Part shown: positions 8,750 to 18,970 of the stretch, in pieces
Numbering within the stretch: the first letter of the stretch is position 1
How the letters are laid out: each line of letters opens with the position of its first letter
Source: Spirulina major PCC 6313
Lineage (GTDB): Bacteria > Cyanobacteriota > Cyanobacteriia > Cyanobacteriales > Spirulinaceae
NCBI RefSeq assembly: GCF_001890765.1
Contig: NZ_KV878783.1
Location: forward strand, 4,554,771 to 4,618,770
DNA: 64,000 nt
Direction of reading: 5' to 3'
Notes under the pieces: generated by a model
What the model was told of the DNA's origin: nothing
What the model saw: the letters and a program-made list of their open reading frames with translations, nothing else
Databases searched by the model: none
Program-made: the position numbers and the translations under genes

Positions 8750-9658
8750 CTAATTCAGGGGCGCATCGGAATCCGTGGTCCTGGGTGGGGCGATCGCACG
8801 TTGCCGTCGTCGCACCGCCCAAGCGATCGCACCCATGCCCAGCCAATAGGGGCTGTAGACCAACAGCCACACCCCCAAGCGCAGGAATCCGAGGGTAACG
8901 CCCTGGAGGGAATCACTGGCCTGCTGCCAGGTTGCGCCCAATTGGGAGGAGAGGGGCGGGCGAGTGGAAGGGGCGATCGCGGTGGTTTCTAAGGTCATCG
9001 TCAGGGTGGAAAATGCCACTTGATTGCGGAGATGACTAGCCTGGGCATCGATTTGCTCAATCTGTTGGCGCACCGCACTCACTTCCTTGGAAACCGTGAG
9101 CACATCCGCCATCGAACCCGATCGCTCCATAATTTCTAACAAACTCGCCTCCGTGCGCCGCAAATTCCGCAGCCGTGCATCCAAATCCACCAGTTGATTG
9201 CTCACATCTTCGGCGGTGATCCGTTGCTGACGGATGGTGCCAATCGTCTGTAAATCCTCCATCGTTCGCTCTAACTCCGCTTGGGGAATGCGTACCTGTA
9301 AAAAGGCTTGGGGTGAGCGGCGATCGCCCTCATTCAATTCCAAGGTCAACACATCCCCCTGCCGTTGCCGTACCAGTGCCGTCAGTTCATCCAACGCCGT
9401 CCCTAAGGAATCCACCGCCAGAGTCACCTCCGCCCGTTTAATTAATTGGGGTAGGGTTGCTGTGGGGGCGGATTCACCCTGAAAACTCGCCGCATTTTGG
9501 GGGGCACTGGCTGATTCCGTCTGTTCCAGGGCAACATCACCCGCCACGTTTGATTCCAGCGAGGGAGCCGCGCCACAACTGGCCAAAGCCAGGAGGCTCA
9601 CCCCCGCTAGGGTGAGGGATTGCAACGAGTGGATCAGGGGACGGGATGCAGAACCCAT
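8750..9658 (-). CDS. DUF4349 lipoprotein
   Basis: About 302 residues. The N-terminal signal ends in a lipobox LASC, so the mature protein would begin with a lipidated Cys. A central region with a coiled-coil stretch (about 100-230) matches DUF4349, and a C-terminal membrane segment lies at about 265-290. The function of this family is unknown; it is an envelope protein. The ATG at 9658 has a GGAGG 6 nt upstream, which decides it over a TTG at 9676. Confidence 0.78.
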   Translation of the reverse strand: MGSASRPLIHSLQSLTLAGVSLLALASCGAAPSLESNVAGDVALEQTESASAPQNAASFQGESAPTATLPQLIKRAEVTLAVDSLGTALDELTALVRQRQGDVLTLELNEGDRRSPQAFLQVRIPQAELERTMEDLQTIGTIRQQRITAEDVSNQLVDLDARLRNLRRTEASLLEIMERSGSMADVLTVSKEVSAVRQQIEQIDAQASHLRNQVAFSTLTMTLETTAIAPSTRPPLSSQLGATWQQASDSLQGVTLGFLRLGVWLLVYSPYWLGMGAIAWAVRRRQRAIAPPRTTDSDAPLN

Positions 9659-9753
9659 GGGGAACCTCCAAGACAACAGTGCTACACTTCAACTCCACTA
9701 TGGGCGACTTCGGATAGAAGGCAGCACTGGTTACCATTTTGGTAACGCTAGAA

Positions 9754-11040
9754 TTAATCGTGCTGGGCAAAGAGGGGTAGCGCGATCGCTTTACCCTCCT
9801 CCGCACTTAACAGGTGTTCGGCCGCGGCGAGCATCGCCTCGCGGTAAGTCTGCAATGATTCATGGTTATCTAAATAGGTTTGCAGGGCTTCGATGGGGTC
9901 AAGCGATCGCGCCGCATTCAATTCCGGCACGCGGGGACGCACCAACTGACTCACCAACTCCGGACGAATGCTGTAGTGATGGGCGATCGCTAACGCCTCG
10001 TGAAACGCTTGGGTGTCCACCTGATCCAATTGTTCGGGGCGAATTTGATAGATTAAGCGCACCACCGCATCGGTGATCGGAGCCTTTTGAATCGCCCGCA
10101 CAATAGCCGTTTGGGGGTCATCGAGGCTGGACACATCGAGCTTAATCGTCCGGAAGGGGCGCACCTCAACGGGGCAAAAGTCCCATTGCACCGATCCCTT
10201 CGTCACCGTCACCACCACATAGCCCTTCTCTTCCTTTTCCTCACTAAAATCCACCCGATCAATACTGCCGGGATAGATGATCGGCGGGTCATTGTTGGGG
10301 TTGAGGTTTTGGTGTTTATGGACATGGCCGAGGGCCACATAGTCCAGTTCCGGGCGAATGAAGAGGCTCGCCGGCAGGGTGAACCCCTTGCCCACCGCGA
10401 GTAATCGCTCGGCTCCTAGGGTGGCGCGATCGGCCATGACATGGGCGAGGAGTACCGTGGGCAGGGTCGGGTCACACTGGCGAATTTCGGCTTCGAGGAC
10501 GATTCGTAAGCGGTCGATCAGTTTCTGGTTGACCTCATCCATGGCGAGGCCTGCGGTTTCCGGCTTGGTGAGCAGGGCGGCATTGTTGAGCCAGGGTAGG
10601 GTAATGATTTGGATCGGGCCGTGGGTGGTGGGGATGGTATGGGTAGCGATCGCATCCCCAATGATGAACCCCGGCACGGCCAAGGTGCGATAGATCGATA
10701 AACTATTACCCCCCACGCCCTGGGCCTGTTGATCATGGTTGCCCACCAATAAAACCGTGGGAATCCCGGCATCGGCCAAACGCCGGAACTGGGTCGCAAA
10801 CTCCCGCTGCACATAGGGTAACGGGGTGGCATTGGGAAAGGCATCCCCGCCAAACAGAACTAAATCCACCGGCTCGGCCAGGGCGCGATCGATACAAGTC
10901 CGCAAGGTTTGGACGAAATCCTCTAGGCGTGAATTTAACCCCGTTTCGGGATTAATCCGGCCATGGTTGAGGCCGCTGCCGAGGTGAATATCTGAAAGAT
11001 GCAGAATTTTAATCGGGGTGGGGGAATCGGCTTGGGTCAT
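9754..11040 (-). CDS. sbcD: Exonuclease SbcCD, D subunit (Mre11-type nuclease)
   Basis: A 428-residue calcineurin-type phosphoesterase with the ordered metal motifs HLSDIHLG, FGGDAF, LLVGNHDQQ, LLAHVMAD and VALGHVHKHQ. SbcD is the nuclease half of the Mre11-Rad50-like SbcCD complex, which opens hairpin-capped and protein-blocked DNA ends. The sbcC gene ends 66 nt upstream on the same strand, so the two are probably one operon in the order C-D. Confidence 0.93.
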   Translation of the reverse strand: MTQADSPTPIKILHLSDIHLGSGLNHGRINPETGLNSRLEDFVQTLRTCIDRALAEPVDLVLFGGDAFPNATPLPYVQREFATQFRRLADAGIPTVLLVGNHDQQAQGVGGNSLSIYRTLAVPGFIIGDAIATHTIPTTHGPIQIITLPWLNNAALLTKPETAGLAMDEVNQKLIDRLRIVLEAEIRQCDPTLPTVLLAHVMADRATLGAERLLAVGKGFTLPASLFIRPELDYVALGHVHKHQNLNPNNDPPIIYPGSIDRVDFSEEKEEKGYVVVTVTKGSVQWDFCPVEVRPFRTIKLDVSSLDDPQTAIVRAIQKAPITDAVVRLIYQIRPEQLDQVDTQAFHEALAIAHHYSIRPELVSQLVRPRVPELNAARSLDPIEALQTYLDNHESLQTYREAMLAAAEHLLSAEEGKAIALPLFAQHD

Positions 11041-11106
11041 GGGAATTTTGAATCAATCATCTGGGTGGGTAGGAGGGATCGGCGGGGACAGTGGGGAAAA
11101 CGTGGC

Positions 11107-14100
11107 TTAACTGGCGAGGGTCAAATATGATCCGTTTGTACCTTTCGCCACTTCGATGCGGTGTTGAAAGGCCTCTTTAAATTGGGGCATGTGGGTGACG
11201 GTGAGAATACAGGCAAAATCCGGCGCGATCGCATTAATCGCCGCCACTAAGCGATCGCACCCATCGCCGTCCTGGGTCCCAAATCCTTCATCAATAATCA
11301 ACATCTGCAACGCCGCCCCCGATCGCTGGGCCAACAATTTCGCCAACGCCAACCGAATCGAAAAATTAATCCGAAAACTTTCCCCCCCCGAATAGGTTTC
11401 GTAGGGGCGCGTCCCCTGAGCATCGGCGATTAAAATATCGAGGGTGTCGATCATTTTCGTCTTTTTTTTGCGTGAACTTGACCCCTTACCCGCCCGCTGG
11501 GTGACAAACTGCACATGGAGTTGATTCCCCGTTAAGCGTGTCAAAATCCCATTGGTTTCCGCTTCTAATTGAGGCAATAAATTCTCAATCATCAACGCCT
11601 GAATCCCATTTTTACCAAAGGCTTTTCCTAACTCTTCATAGACTCGGATTTGATGCTTAATTTGCTTTAATTCCCCTTGCATTGTGTTGTGATCCTGTTC
11701 GACTTGGATCAGTTCTTCGAGTTGTTGGTCTATTTTGCCCTGTTGACGTTTGAGGTCATCCAGTTGACTTTGGCGGCGGTGAATCTCCTGCTCTAGACGC
11801 TCAATTGCGGGGCGATAGTCCGGCAGGGTTTGCATTTGTTCAAGCAGGGTGGCAAGTTCCTGAACGAGGGTTTGTCGTTCGCGGTCTTGTGTGGCTAAGC
11901 GTTGGGCCATTTGCGCGGCTTGGGCTTGTAAGGGGGGGTAGTCGTTTTGGGCGGTTTGGAGGTGATGATGGTCGAGTTCCCATTGTTCATGGGTGCGAAT
12001 CTGTTGCCGCAGGTCTTGATGGTGTTGGTGATCGTAGCCCAAGGCCGCGAGGCGATCATCAAGGGCTTTAATCTCCTTGGCGAGGTCTGAGGTGGTTTCG
12101 AGATCAGCGATCGCTTGGTGATCCTGTTGGAGGCGATCGCGCAATTCCGGCATGAGGCGATCGTAGTCTGCCTGCTTTTTTTGGGCCTCTTTTAATTGGT
12201 TGGCCTTGGCTTCTGCCCATTGGAGTTTACGTTCTTGGGCGCGGGCGAGGCTGTGGGTTTTTTCGTCGTAGTTTAAGTCAGCAAGGGTGGCTTGCAGTTG
12301 GGTTAATTCCGTTTGAATGTCTTGGGCATAGTGACCCGCTGCGAGGGTTGCGTCGAGGGTTTGCAATTCAGCATCAATCTCCCAGAGGCGTTCTTGAATT
12401 TCGCCAATCCGTTCGAGGCGATGATCGAGGGTATTGGCCCGTTGGCTGAGGGTGTCGTAGTCCGCGAGTTCCCGCTCTAGTTCCGCTTGTTCGGCCTGGA
12501 GGCGGGTTTGGAGTTGCTGACAGTCGGTGAGTTGTTCTTGGATCAGCCACAGTTGTTCGCGATACCGTTCCTGTTCGGTCTGATTTTTTGCGAGGACATG
12601 GGCGCGATCGCTCTCGTCTAAGGGGCGATCGCAGAGGGGACAATCCGCCCCCGGTTGCTGCAACAACTGCCATTTTTGCTCTAGCTCCACAATCCGCCGC
12701 TGCAAGGCCTGATACTCCGCCTCTAGCCCCGTTTGTCGCCCATGCTGCGCTTGGGTTTTCGACCGCACCCGCTCTTGATAGGTGCGTTTGTGGTCTAGGG
12801 CGGTTAATTGGTCTCCCACGGTCAAAAGCTGTTGACGCAAGCCCGCCCCCGCTGCCTTTTGGTGTTGTAATGTTTCCCGTTCGCGCTGGAGTTGCTGCTG
12901 TTTGGCGGTGAACTCTGCCCGCGCTTGGCTTAATTGGATTTCGAGTTGATTGTGCTGCTTGAGGAGGGGTGAAACTTGGAGTTGGAGTTGATCCAAAGCC
13001 TGCACCCGTTGACGGCAGGCGGCTAATTCTTGACACCGTTGCTCGATGCTCTCGGCCTGATTCAAGAGCGGATCAAGGTCGCGGCGTTGGGCTTCGACGG
13101 CGGCGAGTTGGGTTTGGGTTTCGCGGATATTGAGTTGGATTTGGTTGCGGGCTTGGCTGAGGTCGCGCTCTAGGCGTTGGCGGTCTTGGCGGGCGGTTCG
13201 GTCGGCGGTGAATTGACTGGCGAGGGTGGCTTCTTGCTCGCGCCATTGTTGGAGTTGATGGTGATTGGCGGCGATCGCCTCTTGATTGTTCAACAAGGCC
13301 TCTAGGGCCTGCATCCGTCGGGTCAGGGCTTGATGATCCTGTTGGAGGCGATGATGATCTGCGTCAAAATCTCGGAGGCGGCTTTCTTGCCAATGGCGTT
13401 GCTCGGCCCAGCGATCGCGTTCATGATTTTGTTTGCGTAACTCCTTCAGTTCCTGTTGCTGTTGGCTGTGCTGTTGTTCGAGGTTTGTGAGGGCGGCGGC
13501 AATGTCGGTTTGCTGTTGAGCGATCGCGCCTCGCTGGGCAATACGCTCCGTAAGAGGGTCGAGGCGGGGCAGGAGGGCGGCTTGTTTCACGTTTAAGGCT
13601 TTGGCGGTCTCTTTGGCGCGATCGGCCAGGCGTTCGTATTGGTCGAGCTTCAGCATATCTGCGAGGATTTTTTTGCGATCGCTCGCCCCCCGCAACATAA
13701 ACTCATCAGCCCGTCCCTGGCGCAGATAAGCCGAATTCACAAAGGTGTCATAGTCCAACTTCAGCACCTCGATAATCTTATCTTGGGTGGCTCGTATCCC
13801 TTTCTCGGTCAACGGTCGAAAATTACCTTCACCACTGTCTACCTGAAATTGCAACTCACCACTGCGGCCCCTAGGGCGCGATCGAATCACCCGATAGGTC
13901 ACCTCACCACTGATAAACGTAAAATCCACCCGCACCGACGTTGCACCGGTTTGAATCACATCATCATCACTACTGGCCCGGCTTTTCCCCCACAGCACCC
14001 AGGTCATCGCTTCGAGGAGTGAGGATTTCCCCGCCCCATTGGCCCCACAAATGCAGGCCGTATGTAAACCCCGAAAATCAAGGGTTGCCTCGCCGTAGCT

Positions 14101-14136
14101 GAGAAAATGTTTGAGGGTCAGTTGCAGCGGAATCAT
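11107..14136 (-). CDS. sbcC: Exonuclease SbcCD, C subunit (Rad50-type ATPase)
   Basis: A 1009-residue SMC/Rad50 protein. Walker A is GANGAGKS at 31-38. Long coiled-coil arms run from about 170 to 480 and 515 to 850, meeting at a CPLC zinc hook (499-502). Signature YSGGESFR and Walker B LIIDEGFGTQD lie near the C-terminus. It drives the SbcD nuclease by ATP-dependent conformational change. It lies directly upstream of sbcD. This length is normal for the family. Confidence 0.93.
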   Translation of the reverse strand: MIPLQLTLKHFLSYGEATLDFRGLHTACICGANGAGKSSLLEAMTWVLWGKSRASSDDDVIQTGATSVRVDFTFISGEVTYRVIRSRPRGRSGELQFQVDSGEGNFRPLTEKGIRATQDKIIEVLKLDYDTFVNSAYLRQGRADEFMLRGASDRKKILADMLKLDQYERLADRAKETAKALNVKQAALLPRLDPLTERIAQRGAIAQQQTDIAAALTNLEQQHSQQQQELKELRKQNHERDRWAEQRHWQESRLRDFDADHHRLQQDHQALTRRMQALEALLNNQEAIAANHHQLQQWREQEATLASQFTADRTARQDRQRLERDLSQARNQIQLNIRETQTQLAAVEAQRRDLDPLLNQAESIEQRCQELAACRQRVQALDQLQLQVSPLLKQHNQLEIQLSQARAEFTAKQQQLQRERETLQHQKAAGAGLRQQLLTVGDQLTALDHKRTYQERVRSKTQAQHGRQTGLEAEYQALQRRIVELEQKWQLLQQPGADCPLCDRPLDESDRAHVLAKNQTEQERYREQLWLIQEQLTDCQQLQTRLQAEQAELERELADYDTLSQRANTLDHRLERIGEIQERLWEIDAELQTLDATLAAGHYAQDIQTELTQLQATLADLNYDEKTHSLARAQERKLQWAEAKANQLKEAQKKQADYDRLMPELRDRLQQDHQAIADLETTSDLAKEIKALDDRLAALGYDHQHHQDLRQQIRTHEQWELDHHHLQTAQNDYPPLQAQAAQMAQRLATQDRERQTLVQELATLLEQMQTLPDYRPAIERLEQEIHRRQSQLDDLKRQQGKIDQQLEELIQVEQDHNTMQGELKQIKHQIRVYEELGKAFGKNGIQALMIENLLPQLEAETNGILTRLTGNQLHVQFVTQRAGKGSSSRKKKTKMIDTLDILIADAQGTRPYETYSGGESFRINFSIRLALAKLLAQRSGAALQMLIIDEGFGTQDGDGCDRLVAAINAIAPDFACILTVTHMPQFKEAFQHRIEVAKGTNGSYLTLAS

Positions 14137-15167
14137 ACCAGCACCTTTACGCTACATACCAATTAGGGTTTACATGAATACAAATACTCTATCCCGATCC
14201 TGAATGGCAATTAAAGCGTTTGGTTGAGCATCGGAAATGTCCTAGGCTCGCAGCGGCGATCGCACCGGGGAAACTTTCAAAAAAATTATGGGGTGCAATT
14301 TTCCGGCATTCAAATTCTTATGTTAGTCTAGTAGTGAGGGTTCCATAGATTTTATCCATACGGTCAACACGTTGGGCGGTGGCATACTTCACCCCGTGTG
14401 AGTCACGAGCAGGTTAATTCATTTAAACTGCGGTGCGTCAGGGTATTCTGCTTGTAGCGCTGTATTCGAGTTACCGTTGTGGTAAAGAGATAACAAAGCA
14501 ATAGATGCTGAGCAATAGCAAACGCAGATATTGTTCCATTGTTTGGGGTTCACCATGATGATTTGCTCCGTTTGGATTGACCAAAACAGCGCGAATGATT
14601 ATGGTTACTTCAATTGATCCAGACCTGATTGCCTTGCGAAGATAGAAGATCTGAACCCCCCGAACTCATTGATCCTGAGGGATGGGGGCCTCACCGTCGA
14701 ATAATGATTTGATTATTAGAACGGTTGGGATTTGTTCAACTTCACTCCCTTCAGACAGTTGACGATGAGTAATTATGCTGATGCGGTGCTTGTCAGGGCG
14801 CTCCTCATCATACACCATTGTTAATCTGACGCAAGTGCCCTCAGTGCTTGAGATGACACGCTGGAAAAAATATCTGTTGCTTACTGAGCGCGGCGATAGG
14901 GGATGCGATCGCACCCCTTGCCGAACTCAAGCCTCTCAACCCCACCTGATTACTATTCCTATCCGTGGAGGCGCACCGATGATGATTTTGATGATGGCCA
15001 CAAGCTACTTATTGTTGGTCTACCTGTTGTTGACATTGGCGCAGCGTGGGAAACGGAGCCGGACATCAGTAACCCCAAAAGGTTAATTGATCCGAGGGTA
15101 TCACTGAGCGCCTGACTCGTTTCCCAGGGGCTTGATTGAATCAAGACGATTTCCGCTGTTCCTTTCC
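14137..15167. other. 1-kb intergenic region, content unrecognised
   Basis: This gap lies between the start of sbcC and the stop of murI. It holds the sbcC promoter region and several short open frames on both strands (82 to 103 codons at 14666-15086) that overlap each other and match nothing I know. HIP1 sites are rare in it, and base composition is mixed. I looked for tmRNA, RNase P, SRP RNA and tRNA hallmarks and saw none. A non-coding RNA or a decayed gene remains possible. Confidence 0.4.
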
Positions 15168-16007
15168 TCACCCGCTTGAGTCCACCGGCTGAACGGATGC
15201 AGATTCTGACTGCACCGTCGGCAGGTGGACTTTTTCAACGTTAAGGGGTTGATTGAGCCATTTTTGCGCCAAGTGGGCAAAGGTGGCCGGGTCACCGCTG
15301 ACCCCAAACCGATGGTCAACGGCTAAGGGCTGGGTGTTGTGTAGGCCCATCAGGTGGAGTTCCCGCGCTGCCGCTTGGGCGACGAAGGTGGCGGGGTTAA
15401 TGCAGCGGACGGTGGGGGGCAGAATCCGGCGCAGGACGGGGGCGAGGTGGGGGTAATGGGTGCAGCCGTAGATCAGCGTGTCGATGTTTTGGGCGAGGAG
15501 GGGGGCAAGATAGTTTTGGGCGACCTGTTGGGTGTAGGGGTCGTGGATGCGATCGCTCTCAATCAACGGCACAAAATCCGGGCAATCCATTTGCCAAACC
15601 TGTGCCGTGGGATCTGCTTCGTGAATCGCGTGGGGATAGGCGAGACTCGCCACCGTTGCCGATGTCGCAATCACCCCCACCCGCTGCCCCCGATGCACCG
15701 CCGCCTGCGCACCGGGCAAAATGATTCCCAAGATCGGCATCGGAAATTCTGACTGCACTTCTTCGAGGGCGAGGGCGGAACTGGTGTTACAGGCCATGAT
15801 CACCATCTTGGTGTTTTCGGCCGTCATCCAGGTGAGAATTTCCCGGACAAACTGCAAAATTTCCGCTTTACTCCGAGACCCATAGGGTAATCGCGCCGTA
15901 TCCCCGAAGTAGAGAATGGATTCATGAGGCAAGGTTTGTTGGAGAGCTTGGAAGACGGTGAGGCCTCCGAGTCCACTATCAAACACACCAATTCGATTGT
16001 GTTGCAT
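15168..16007 (-). CDS. murI: Glutamate racemase
   Basis: A 279-residue protein that makes D-glutamate for peptidoglycan. It starts at the conserved GVFDSGLGGLTV. Both catalytic Cys residues are present, in MACNTSSA and YGCTHYPHL. The frame stays open to 16088 but the ATG at 16007 gives the standard N-terminus. An AMIN-domain amidase gene lies 111 nt upstream on the same strand, so both could be in one cell-wall operon. Confidence 0.93.
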   Translation of the reverse strand: MQHNRIGVFDSGLGGLTVFQALQQTLPHESILYFGDTARLPYGSRSKAEILQFVREILTWMTAENTKMVIMACNTSSALALEEVQSEFPMPILGIILPGAQAAVHRGQRVGVIATSATVASLAYPHAIHEADPTAQVWQMDCPDFVPLIESDRIHDPYTQQVAQNYLAPLLAQNIDTLIYGCTHYPHLAPVLRRILPPTVRCINPATFVAQAAARELHLMGLHNTQPLAVDHRFGVSGDPATFAHLAQKWLNQPLNVEKVHLPTVQSESASVQPVDSSG

Positions 16008-16118
16008 GTTGGTTACGGCGGATGTATCGTTAACGAGCGAATTTAGAGTAAAACCGCAGCGATGGCTGAGTTTTTGCTCAAATCGCACCTCAGTATAGCC
16101 TCGACGGACAGGGTGCGA

Positions 16119-17534
16119 TTAATTTTGTTGCAGGTAGAGCAAGATCCCCCGTGCGATCGCCTGGGCCATTTGGCTGCGGAATTGGGGATTGGCCAAGCGG
16201 GGTGCATCTTCGCGCCCGGTGACAAAGCCCACTTCCACGAGCACCGCTGGCATTGATGAATTACGCAGCACATAAAAGCGGGCTTGCTTCACGCCCCGAT
16301 TGCGAATCTGAATCGATTGCAAAATACTGTTTTGAATTGATTGGGCGAGGCGATACCCCGATGAATAGTAAAAGGTTTCAACCCCGTTCACATCGGGGCG
16401 GCTCATGCTGATGGCGTTGGCGTGGATGCTGACGAAAATATCAGCGCGGGCACGGTTGGCGATCTGGGTGCGTCCCGCGAGGCTGATGAAGCGATCGTCG
16501 GAGCGAGTCATGATCACCTGAACGCCCTGCTGCTGCAAAATCTGGGAGACTTCGAGGGAAATCGGCAAGACCACATCTTTTTCCCGCAGACCGCCAATGC
16601 CGATCGCACCCGGATCACGCCCCCCATGGCCGGGGTCAATGGCCACCAAGTCGCGGCCACTGGGTCGGGGCAGGGGGGTAGTGGGTTGGGGGGTGGTACG
16701 GGGGGGGATCGGGGTGGGGGGGCGCGATGTGGTGGGGGGAATCGGGACGGGGCGGCTGGTGGTGGTTTGGCGATCGATGGCCAGGGCGAGGAGGTTGGGG
16801 CTGAGTTGCCGGAGGTCGCCTACATCAAAGTTGGTGGCAGGATACACCAAAATTTCGACGGTGCTGCCCCGTTGCCGGACGCGCAATTGGGAGATGGGGC
16901 TGTTGACGGGGAGTTGAGATTGGGCGACGGCATCGGCGACGCGGGCGTTAGGAATCAGAATTTGATAGACGCGATCGCGCTGATTCCATTCCTTAGTGCC
17001 GCTGATGGCGCGATCGCTCCGAATCAGGAGTTGATTGCCCACCCCCAGTTCAATGGCATTGATCGTACTCACCGCCTGCGCTTCCAAGCGGGAGGAACGC
17101 GGAGCCGGGCGCGAGGTGAGCGTGGGGGCTGGTAATTGCACCTGCCAACGGGTGGGTGTTTGGCCCGTGATTTCGATTTGTTGTGGATCGAGGGTGTAGC
17201 CCTCCGCCAGTTCGATCAGGAGGCGACTGTCTTGATCCGTCATGGGCACAGCTTGGATGGATGCGATCGCCCCCGCCGCCCCTTCCGGCAAACGCAATTG
17301 ATCCGGGTCTAACTGAGACAGATTCACCCCCGGCAGATCAATCACCAAACGAGTTGGATTTTGAAGCAAACGCGCCGTTGGCTGAACAGCCTCATCGGTG
17401 CTAAAAACAAGACGATTTTGGTCTGATTCAAACTGCCAAAAGATTAGACGTGCCGCCTCCACAGGCATTGCCCAAAACCATAAACCTAAAACACTCGAAA
17501 CAAGGCTGAAGCGTGTGATGAGGTGGGATGGCAT
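16119..17534 (-). CDS. amiC: N-acetylmuramoyl-L-alanine amidase, AmiC type (AMIN + Amidase_3)
   Basis: A 471-residue exported protein with a signal peptide (1-27, ending VEA), AMIN domain(s) over about 28-260, a Pro/Thr-rich linker (about 270-295) and an Amidase_3 catalytic domain (about 298-470). Zinc and catalytic residues are seen in IDPGHGGRDPGA, FVSIHAN and VLVEVGFVTG. This enzyme family cuts the peptide stem from peptidoglycan, and in filamentous cyanobacteria AmiC-type enzymes act at septa. It sits between the antiporter gene (35 nt upstream) and murI. Confidence 0.9.
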   Translation of the reverse strand: MPSHLITRFSLVSSVLGLWFWAMPVEAARLIFWQFESDQNRLVFSTDEAVQPTARLLQNPTRLVIDLPGVNLSQLDPDQLRLPEGAAGAIASIQAVPMTDQDSRLLIELAEGYTLDPQQIEITGQTPTRWQVQLPAPTLTSRPAPRSSRLEAQAVSTINAIELGVGNQLLIRSDRAISGTKEWNQRDRVYQILIPNARVADAVAQSQLPVNSPISQLRVRQRGSTVEILVYPATNFDVGDLRQLSPNLLALAIDRQTTTSRPVPIPPTTSRPPTPIPPRTTPQPTTPLPRPSGRDLVAIDPGHGGRDPGAIGIGGLREKDVVLPISLEVSQILQQQGVQVIMTRSDDRFISLAGRTQIANRARADIFVSIHANAISMSRPDVNGVETFYYSSGYRLAQSIQNSILQSIQIRNRGVKQARFYVLRNSSMPAVLVEVGFVTGREDAPRLANPQFRSQMAQAIARGILLYLQQN

Positions 17535-17569
17535 ATCAGACTCAATCTAAACGGTAGTGAGAATAGGAC

Positions 17570-18970
17570 TTATCCGCCTGCCTCCGAAGTCTCCGAGGCA
17601 GTGGGCTCCGGGTCACGAAACACAATACGTAACAGGGGAGGGGCCAGGAAGGTCGTGGAAATCACCATCATAATAATGGCGGCTTCCGTCGATGATGATA
17701 GCACTCCACTCTCTGCACCTACACCCGCAAAGACGAGGCCCACTTCTCCCCTCGGAATCATGCCAACACCAATGGCTAACTTTTTCAAGTCACCCTGTTG
17801 ACCAAACACGGTAAATCCTGTAATCACCTTGCCCACGATCGCCACCACAATCAGGAAAGCCGCAATCACCAAGCCTTCGCGATTCGTCGGATTCATCGGG
17901 TTCAGCACCCCCAAATTCGTCCGGGCCCCCACTTCCACAAAAAACACCGGCACCAGTAAATCCGCCACCGGAATCACCTGTTTTTCTAACTTGGAGCGTT
18001 GGGAGGTTTCCGCCAGAATTAACCCCGCTGCAAACGCACCAAGAATTGATTCCAACTGAATCGCTGTCGCAATATAGGACAGGATAAACACCACCACCAA
18101 CGCCGTCAGCAGTAGTTCACCCCTGGTCTTCATTTCTCCCACCAAATTTTCGTAGATGGGTTTAATCACATAGCGACCGAGCAAAATCGACCCCACCAAA
18201 AACGTTCCGGCACTAATGATCAGATAAACAATATTTATCACCTGCACTTCGCCGGTTTTCGCCAAACTCGCCACCACCGCCAGGACAATAATGCCCAGTA
18301 CATCATCGAGCACCGCCGCCCCGATGATAATTTGTCCTTCCGTAGACGACAGTTTGCCAATTTCAGCGAGCACCTTCGCTGTAATGCCGATGCTGGTGGC
18401 CGTTAATGCTGCCCCGGCGAAAATTGAGGGAACAATGGGCAGATGAAACAAATAGACCAAGCCGAGAGTTCCGGCGGCAAAGGGAGCCACAACCCCAACG
18501 ATCGCGACGACCACGGCCTGGGGGCCAACGCGGATCAGTTCATCGAGTTTGGATTCGAGGCCAATTTCAAACAGGAGAATAATCACCCCCAGTTCGGACA
18601 GCACTGAAATCACTTCACTTTGCGTTTCAAAAACTGCACTGGCCCCTAAGGGGGTGAGGGTGGTGGTCAGTTCAACAAATTTGATGATCAGTGAATTTTC
18701 AGCGGCGATTCCTTCGCCAGGGAACACCAGGAGTTGGAGGGCCGAGACCCCGACGACAACGCCGCCGACAAGTTCACCGAGCACCGGGGGAAGATTAATC
18801 CGGGCGCAGAGTTCCCCCCCAATTTTGCTGGCTAGATAGACCACAACGAGGCTGAGGAGGACGCTGGCAAGCACCATCGAACTGTCGGCTGATTCTGACG
18901 CTGTCGCTAGGATGGGGACGGATCGAGCAGCATCGAAGGTGAAGAAGGGGATGGAAAATAATTCAACCAT
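17570..18970 (-). CDS. CPA2-family cation/proton antiporter (NapA type)
   Basis: About 466 residues with roughly 12 hydrophobic segments covering nearly the whole protein. LPPVLGELVGGVVVG, IILLFEIGLESKLDEL, TATSIGITAKVLAEIGK and AVLDDVLGIIVLAVVAS are the conserved segments of CPA2 exchangers, with the paired Asp (DD) in the last being the likely cation site. It probably exchanges Na+ or K+ for H+ at the plasma membrane. The ATG at 18970 is preferred over a TTG at 18985. The stop lies 35 nt before amiC on the same strand. Confidence 0.87.
   Translation of the reverse strand: MVELFSIPFFTFDAARSVPILATASESADSSMVLASVLLSLVVVYLASKIGGELCARINLPPVLGELVGGVVVGVSALQLLVFPGEGIAAENSLIIKFVELTTTLTPLGASAVFETQSEVISVLSELGVIILLFEIGLESKLDELIRVGPQAVVVAIVGVVAPFAAGTLGLVYLFHLPIVPSIFAGAALTATSIGITAKVLAEIGKLSSTEGQIIIGAAVLDDVLGIIVLAVVASLAKTGEVQVINIVYLIISAGTFLVGSILLGRYVIKPIYENLVGEMKTRGELLLTALVVVFILSYIATAIQLESILGAFAAGLILAETSQRSKLEKQVIPVADLLVPVFFVEVGARTNLGVLNPMNPTNREGLVIAAFLIVVAIVGKVITGFTVFGQQGDLKKLAIGVGMIPRGEVGLVFAGVGAESGVLSSSTEAAIIMMVISTTFLAPPLLRIVFRDPEPTASETSEAGG

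Noticed and set aside
12374-13036. 220-codon minus-strand frame inside sbcC
   Set aside because: Alternative frame of the coiled-coil region; Pro/Arg/Thr-rich shadow.
14341-14530. Possible 6S RNA
   Set aside because: I could not trace a long closing stem and central bubble by eye. It would need a covariance search.
14666-15115. Overlapping frames of 82, 103 and 70 codons in the sbcC-murI gap
   Set aside because: No family resemblance, no good ribosome site, and they overlap on opposite strands. They are kept only as an unexplained region.
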